A DNA stretch of 64,000 bases, from the NCBI RefSeq assembly GCF_004570385.1, contig NZ_SPQL01000003.1, positions 248,001 to 312,000 on the forward strand, written 5' to 3'. The notes beneath the pieces are model-generated. The model ran no database searches. It saw only the letters and a program-made list of their open reading frames with translations, and was not told the DNA's origin. Origin of the DNA: Blastococcus sp. CT_GayMR19. GTDB lineage: Bacteria; Actinomycetota; Actinomycetes; Mycobacteriales; Geodermatophilaceae. Both the position numbers and the translations under genes were made by a program. Positions within the stretch are counted from its first letter, which is position 1, and each line of letters begins with the position of its first letter. This document shows, one piece after another, positions 60,420 through 64,000 of the stretch.

Positions 60420-60475
60420 CAGCTTTCGGTACCGAAAGCTGCGGAGCGCGCCCCCGCTCTCGGTACCGAAAGCGG
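60420..60475. repeat. Paired palindromic element, copy 2
   Basis: A perfect 22-base palindrome (60420-60441) and a 22-base one with a single mismatched pair (60454-60475), both around CGGTACCG with the TTTCGGTACCGAAA-type core. Centres are 34 bases apart. The arrangement repeats that at 29911-29972. It fills most of the 85-base gap before kamD. Confidence 0.8.
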
Positions 60476-60493
60476 AGGAAGGGGGACGGCCCG

Positions 60494-62089
60494 ATGACCC
60501 GGCTCGACCTCGACCCCGTCCTGGTGGCGCGGGCGCGGGAGCTCGCCGCCCTCGCCGCGCAGCCGGTGATCGACCTGGCGCACCGGCACACGACCGTGTC
60601 CGTCGAGCGGGCGGTGCTGCGGCTGGCCGGGCTCACCGGCACCGACCCGGTGACGGGGGAGGGGAGGACGGAGGACCGCGTGCCCTGGGTGAACCGGGTC
60701 GTGGACGCCGTGCGCGACCAGGTCGGGCTCGAGCACGGCGTCGCGCTGCCCGTCTGGCACGCGCTCACCTCCGGGACGGCGCCGGACCTGCAGACACTCG
60801 CCGAGCAGGTCGGCGCGGGGACCGCGAGGTTCGAGCTGCCCGACGGCGCGGCAGTCGAGCGCGCGCGGGAGGCGGCGCAGGCCGCCGCGGCAGAAGGGAT
60901 CGCGCGGATCGACGGCAACCGCCGGCGCCGCGAGGAGCTGGTCGCGACGCACGGCGATCCGCCCCGCCGTCCCTGGATCTACCTGATCGTGGCCACCGGC
61001 GACATCCACGAGGACATCCCGCAGGCCCAGGCCGCGGCCCGCGCCGGGGCCGATGTCATCGCCGTCATCCGCTCGACCGGGCAGTCGCTGCTCGACTACG
61101 TGCCCGAGGGCGCCACCCGCACCGGCTACGCGGGCACGTACGCCACCCAGGAGAACTTCCGGCTCATGCGGGCCGCCCTGGACGACGTCAGCGCGGAGCT
61201 CGGCCGCTACGTGCGCCTCACGAACTACGCGAGCGGCCTGTGCATGCCGGAGATCGCCGTCCTGGCCGGTCTCGAGCGGCTGGACATGATGCTCAACGAC
61301 GCGATGTACGGGATCCTCTTCCGCGACATCAACCCGCGACGCACCTTCGTCGACCAGCGGTTCAGCCGGATGGTGCACGCCCGCGCCGGGATCATCATCA
61401 ACACCGGCGAGGACAACTACCTCACCACCGCCGACGCCGTCGACGAGGCGCACACCGTCACGGTCAGCCAGCTGCTCAACGAGACGCTGGCCAAGGAGGC
61501 CGGCCTCGAGGACTGGCAGCTCGGCCTCGGGCACGCCTTCGAGATCCAGCCGGAGCGCGAGGAGTCCTTCCGCCTCGAGCTCGCCCACGCCCTGCTGGCG
61601 AGGAGCCTGTTCCCGGACGCGCCGCTGAAGTGGATGCCGCCGACCAAGCACATGACCGGCGACGTCTTCCGCGGCTACCTGCTCGACGGGTTCTTCAACC
61701 TGGCCGGGGCGCTCACCGGCCAGGGCATCCTGCTCGTCGGCATGATGACCGAGGCCGTCGTCACCCCGTGGCTGTCCGACCGGGACCTCGCGCTGCGCAA
61801 CGTGGAGTACGTGCTGAACGCCGCCGGCAACCTGGCCGAGGACTTCCATCCGCCGAAGGGCGGGTTCATCGACCGCCGGGCGCACACCGTGCTGCGCGAG
61901 TCGGTCGACCTGCTGGAGCGGATCGCCGACCGCCGCCGCGGACTGATGGACGCGATCGCCGACGGCACCTTCGGCATCACCAAGCGGCCGATCGACGGCG
62001 GCAAGGGTCTGGACGGCGTCGTCGAGCTCGCCGCCGGCGCCTACAACCCGGCCCTGGAGCTGCTGCAGAAGGAGGCCTCCCATGCCTGA
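60494..62089 (+). CDS. kamD: Lysine 5,6-aminomutase alpha subunit
   Basis: Large subunit of 531 residues of the adenosylcobalamin- and PLP-dependent enzyme that moves the terminal amino group of beta-lysine to give 3,5-diaminohexanoate. The barrel is recognised from WIYLIVATGDIHEDIPQAQA, IRSTGQSLLDYVPEGATR, RDINPRRTFVDQRFSRM and MPPTKHMTGDVFRGYL. The ATG at 60494 follows GAAGGGGGA. It overlaps kamE by 8 bases, so the subunits are made in step. Confidence 0.94.
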   Translation: MTRLDLDPVLVARARELAALAAQPVIDLAHRHTTVSVERAVLRLAGLTGTDPVTGEGRTEDRVPWVNRVVDAVRDQVGLEHGVALPVWHALTSGTAPDLQTLAEQVGAGTARFELPDGAAVERAREAAQAAAAEGIARIDGNRRRREELVATHGDPPRRPWIYLIVATGDIHEDIPQAQAAARAGADVIAVIRSTGQSLLDYVPEGATRTGYAGTYATQENFRLMRAALDDVSAELGRYVRLTNYASGLCMPEIAVLAGLERLDMMLNDAMYGILFRDINPRRTFVDQRFSRMVHARAGIIINTGEDNYLTTADAVDEAHTVTVSQLLNETLAKEAGLEDWQLGLGHAFEIQPEREESFRLELAHALLARSLFPDAPLKWMPPTKHMTGDVFRGYLLDGFFNLAGALTGQGILLVGMMTEAVVTPWLSDRDLALRNVEYVLNAAGNLAEDFHPPKGGFIDRRAHTVLRESVDLLERIADRRRGLMDAIADGTFGITKRPIDGGKGLDGVVELAAGAYNPALELLQKEASHA

Positions 62090-62822
62090 CGGCAGCATCG
62101 TGCGGCCCTACGGCGACACGACCGGCGACGGGATGGTGCAGACGTCGTTCACCCTGCCCGTGCCCGCCGGCCCGAAGGCCGAGGGTGCCGCGCTGCAGCT
62201 GGCGAACAAGATGGGCATCGAGCCGGCGATGGTGGTGCACAGCCACGCCATCGACAGCGGCTACACGTTCTTCGTCGTCTACGGCAGCGTGCGGCACCTC
62301 GTCGACCTCGACGCCGTCGTGGTGGAGGAGCGGGCCTACCCGCTGTTGTCGTCCTCGGAGATCAACGGCGCCATCCGCACGGGGCTGAACCGGAAGCTGG
62401 TCGTGCTCGGCGCGTGCATCGGCACCGACGCCCACACGGTCGGCATCGACGCGATCCTCAACGTCAAGGGCTTCGCGGGGGAGAAGGGCCTGGAGTACCT
62501 GCGGGAGATGGCCGTGACGAATCTCGGGGCGCAGGTGACGGTGCCCGAGCTGGTCACCAGGGCCCGTGCCGCCCGGGCCGACGCCGTCCTCGTGTCCCAG
62601 GTGGTCACCCAGAAGGACGCCCACCTCCGCAACACCCGGGAGCTCGCCGCCGCCTTCCGCGAGGCGATGGGGGAGTCCCGCCCGCTGCTCGTCGTCGGCG
62701 GCCCGCGCTTCGACCCGGCGATGGCCGCCGACCTCGGCGTCGACAAGGTCTTCGGCCGGGGGACGACGCCCGGCGAGGTCGCCAGCTACCTGATCCACGC
62801 ACTCGTCGAGGAGCCCGCATGA
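62082..62822 (+). CDS. kamE: Lysine 5,6-aminomutase beta subunit
   Basis: Small subunit of 246 residues with the cobalamin-binding DxHxxG motif (TDAHTVGIDAI, near residue 116) and, just after it, NVKGFAGEKGLE, which carries the Lys expected to bind PLP. It forms the active aminomutase with KamD. The start overlaps kamD by 8 bases and the end overlaps the next gene by 4 (ATGA). Confidence 0.94.
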   Translation: MPDGSIVRPYGDTTGDGMVQTSFTLPVPAGPKAEGAALQLANKMGIEPAMVVHSHAIDSGYTFFVVYGSVRHLVDLDAVVVEERAYPLLSSSEINGAIRTGLNRKLVVLGACIGTDAHTVGIDAILNVKGFAGEKGLEYLREMAVTNLGAQVTVPELVTRARAARADAVLVSQVVTQKDAHLRNTRELAAAFREAMGESRPLLVVGGPRFDPAMAADLGVDKVFGRGTTPGEVASYLIHALVEEPA

Positions 62823-63208
62823 ACGACCCCCGGCTCGGCCTGACCGTCACCCACCGCCGCTACGTGCCCCACGCGCACGCCCACTACGGCGGGTCGCTGG
62901 TGGACGGCGCGTACACCCTGGGCATGTTCGGGGACGTCGCCACCGAGGCCGCGATCCGGATGGACGGCGACGAGGGACTGCTGGCCGGCTACTCGGCGGT
63001 CCGCTTCCTCGGGCCGGTGCGCGCCGGCGACGTCCTGGAGGCGACCGTCGAGGTCACGCGCGTCGGCCGCCGCAGCCGGGAGCTGCGGTGCACGGCGCAG
63101 GTCGTGGCCCGGGCCGAGCCCGAGCGCGGCGCGTCGGCGGCCCGGATGCTCGACACCCCCGAGATCGTCGTCGAGGCCACCGCGACCCTCGTCGTCCCAG
63201 CCGCCTGA
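62819..63208 (+). CDS. kal: 3-aminobutyryl-CoA ammonia-lyase
   Basis: Hotdog-fold enzyme of 129 residues that removes ammonia from L-3-aminobutyryl-CoA to crotonyl-CoA, the last specific step of the route. It matches Kal by HAHYGGSLVDGAYTLGMFGDVA, MDGDEGLLAGY and FLGPVRAGDVLEA. ATG overlaps the kamE stop (ATGA). The enzyme between Kdd and Kal, Kce, is not encoded in this window. Confidence 0.9.
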   Translation: MNDPRLGLTVTHRRYVPHAHAHYGGSLVDGAYTLGMFGDVATEAAIRMDGDEGLLAGYSAVRFLGPVRAGDVLEATVEVTRVGRRSRELRCTAQVVARAEPERGASAARMLDTPEIVVEATATLVVPAA

Positions 63209-63229
63209 CCCGGACCGGCCGCTCAGCAG

Positions 63230-63250
63230 GTGCGGCGGAAGCCTCCGCAC
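63230..63250. terminator. Hairpin after kal
   Basis: GTGCGG and CCGCAC pair, with two further inner pairs past one mismatch and an AAG loop, 22 bases after the kal stop. It may end the lysine operon. Confidence 0.45.
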
Positions 63251-63295
63251 GGGCACTGGGTGCAGGCGTCCCCTGGCCCGGTCTGCTCGGGGCGA

Positions 63296-63442
63296 TCACA
63301 TCGTGCCGGCAGCAGCCGCAGGCACTCCGGTCGGGACGCCGGCCCCGCGGGCCTCCAGCACCGCCAGGGCGTCGCCGAACCAGACCACGACGCCTCCGGC
63401 GACGACCGCCCACGCGCTCAGCACCCACGCCAACTCGGTCAC
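63296..63442 (-). CDS. Possible 48-residue single-pass membrane protein
   Basis: ORF beginning GTG at 63442 with AAGGAG eight bases upstream: MTELAWVLSAWAVVAGGVVV is one membrane helix, followed by a short Ala/Gly-rich tail. No family is recognised. A GTG six bases earlier (63448) is in frame but too close to the Shine-Dalgarno. It lies alone between the lysine operon and a structured gap. Confidence 0.45.
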   Translation of the reverse strand: MTELAWVLSAWAVVAGGVVVWFGDALAVLEARGAGVPTGVPAAAAGTM

Positions 63443-63916
63443 GGTCACCGCTCCTTCGGTGGTCGGAGCCTGGGGCGGAACCCCGGGCCGCGAGCCCGGG
63501 TACGGGGACGCCACCCGTGACGACCCCCTGGCCGGTGCCACATGACGCGGCCGCGACCGGCTCCCCGTGTGGACGCCGTCGGGGAGCGGCCCACGGCCCC
63601 GGGAGCGCCCCCGTCATGCCGGCCCACCGGCGGCGTCTCGGAGCCCTCCACTGAGCGCTGCGTAACGATCCGGTCACACTACGGCTCGCGGATCCCGCGG
63701 AACCGGCTCCCGGGCGACGCGGTTCCTACAGTCGCTGCAGTTCCATCCGGGAGCACCGAGCGTGCTCCTCCGGATCGCGTCGTGCGGGCCCCCCGGCCAG
63801 CACGGGACGCGGCGCCGCGCGCGCCGTCCCCGTGCGCTGCCGGGCCGAGGGAGGCCCCACGCCCGGCCGGAGGACGCGACCGGGCACCCGGCGGAGCGCG
63901 CACGTCGTCCGCCCCA
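63443..63916. other. Structured, mostly gene-free region
   Basis: A 474-base gap. A perfect CCCGGGC-N5-GCCCGGG hairpin lies at 63482-63500, about 40 bases before the small membrane gene. Further right are GTAAC-N6-GTCAC (63662-63677), a GGAACCG/CGGTTCC stem (63699-63726) and a 12-pair stem with a 2-base bulge (63745-63775). Together they could mark a non-coding RNA or leader. No tRNA was recognised. Confidence 0.5.
63745..63775. terminator. Bulged hairpin, possible terminator
   Basis: ATCCGG and GAGCAC pair with GTGCTC and CCGGAT around a CGAGC loop, with two unpaired bases (CT) in the right arm. Direction is unclear; it lies past the end of the truncated minus-strand gene. Confidence 0.4.
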
Positions 63917-64000
63917 TCAGACAACGGTCGCGCCGATCGCCCCCAGCGACCGGCCGTCCGGCCCGAAGGTGCGGACCGGCTCGCGCGCGGCCGTCGGCGC
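63917..64000 (-). CDS. C-terminal fragment of a minus-strand gene, cut by window
   Basis: The last 27 codons of an open frame on the minus strand, reading APTAAREPVRTFGPDGRSLG and ending GAIGATVV before a TGA at 63917. Codon use fits a coding sequence, but the piece is too short to assign. The rest lies beyond the window. Confidence 0.4.
   Translation of the reverse strand, partial: APTAAREPVRTFGPDGRSLGAIGATVV

Overview
The window is very GC-rich, uses GTG and occasionally TTG starts freely, and carries a Pup-proteasome locus, a mycothiol biosynthesis gene (mshC) and several actinobacteria-specific families (DUF3090, SCO1664-like, DUF3866, DUF5703). It is therefore an actinobacterial chromosome. 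A member of Geodermatophilaceae (Blastococcus, Geodermatophilus, Modestobacter) would fit, but that genus-level guess is inference. From general knowledge, the order of the core genes from uppP to the M24 peptidase resembles the Mycobacterium tuberculosis Rv2136c-Rv2089c segment, with local insertions. No tRNA, rRNA, CRISPR array, intact insertion sequence or prophage was recognised.

Layout. Positions 1-9900 hold mixed metabolism: a truncated M20 peptidase, an SDR, a START-like protein, an LtrA membrane protein, a quinone oxidoreductase, a Cys-cluster/pentapeptide protein, small proteins, RecD2 helicase and an aldo-keto reductase. Positions 9900-18800 hold uppP, a phosphatase-DUF3090-SCO1664 set, mshC overlapping a dGTPase-like gene, a TetR/unknown-gene pair with strong operator dyads, and a PAC2 protein. 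Positions 18900-27900 hold metH, a c-di-AMP (ydaO-type) riboswitch in front of a cell-wall hydrolase, a HAD phosphatase, an amidohydrolase, a RecB-type nuclease and trmI.

Positions 28000-46800 are the proteasome region. It contains mpa (ARC), an Rpf-type muralytic enzyme on the other strand, dop, pup, an endonuclease VII-like gene, prcB, prcA, two unrelated small genes, pafA, DUF3866, pafB-pafC, a small membrane gene, tatA-tatC, a lipid kinase and the Ski2-like helicase helY. Pup is ligated to targets by PafA and removed by Dop. Mpa unfolds pupylated proteins into the PrcA/PrcB core. PafBC is a DNA-damage activator. Pup is encoded with a C-terminal Glu, so it needs no deamidation.

Positions 46900-56300 hold a DUF4333 protein with a GYGQP-rich tail, a 5'-3' exonuclease, an M24 peptidase, an Lrp regulator, a radical SAM protein, a rifamycin ADP-ribosyltransferase (arr), an unrecognised minus-strand gene with operator-like repeats, a GCS2-type ligase, an acyltransferase and an alpha/beta hydrolase. 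Positions 56300-63200 form a lysine-degradation cluster: lysine 2,3-aminomutase divergent from a row of 3,5-diaminohexanoate dehydrogenase, an amidohydrolase, B12-dependent lysine 5,6-aminomutase (kamD, kamE) and 3-aminobutyryl-CoA ammonia-lyase. The cleavage enzyme Kce is not in the window, and an amidohydrolase overlaps the dehydrogenase gene. The right end is a structured, nearly gene-free stretch and a truncated minus-strand gene.

Two window-wide signals stand out. Many genes have a TANNNT box exactly 6-7 bases before the start codon, which predicts leaderless mRNAs. A paired palindromic element with core TTTCGGTACCGAAA occurs twice, 30 kb apart.
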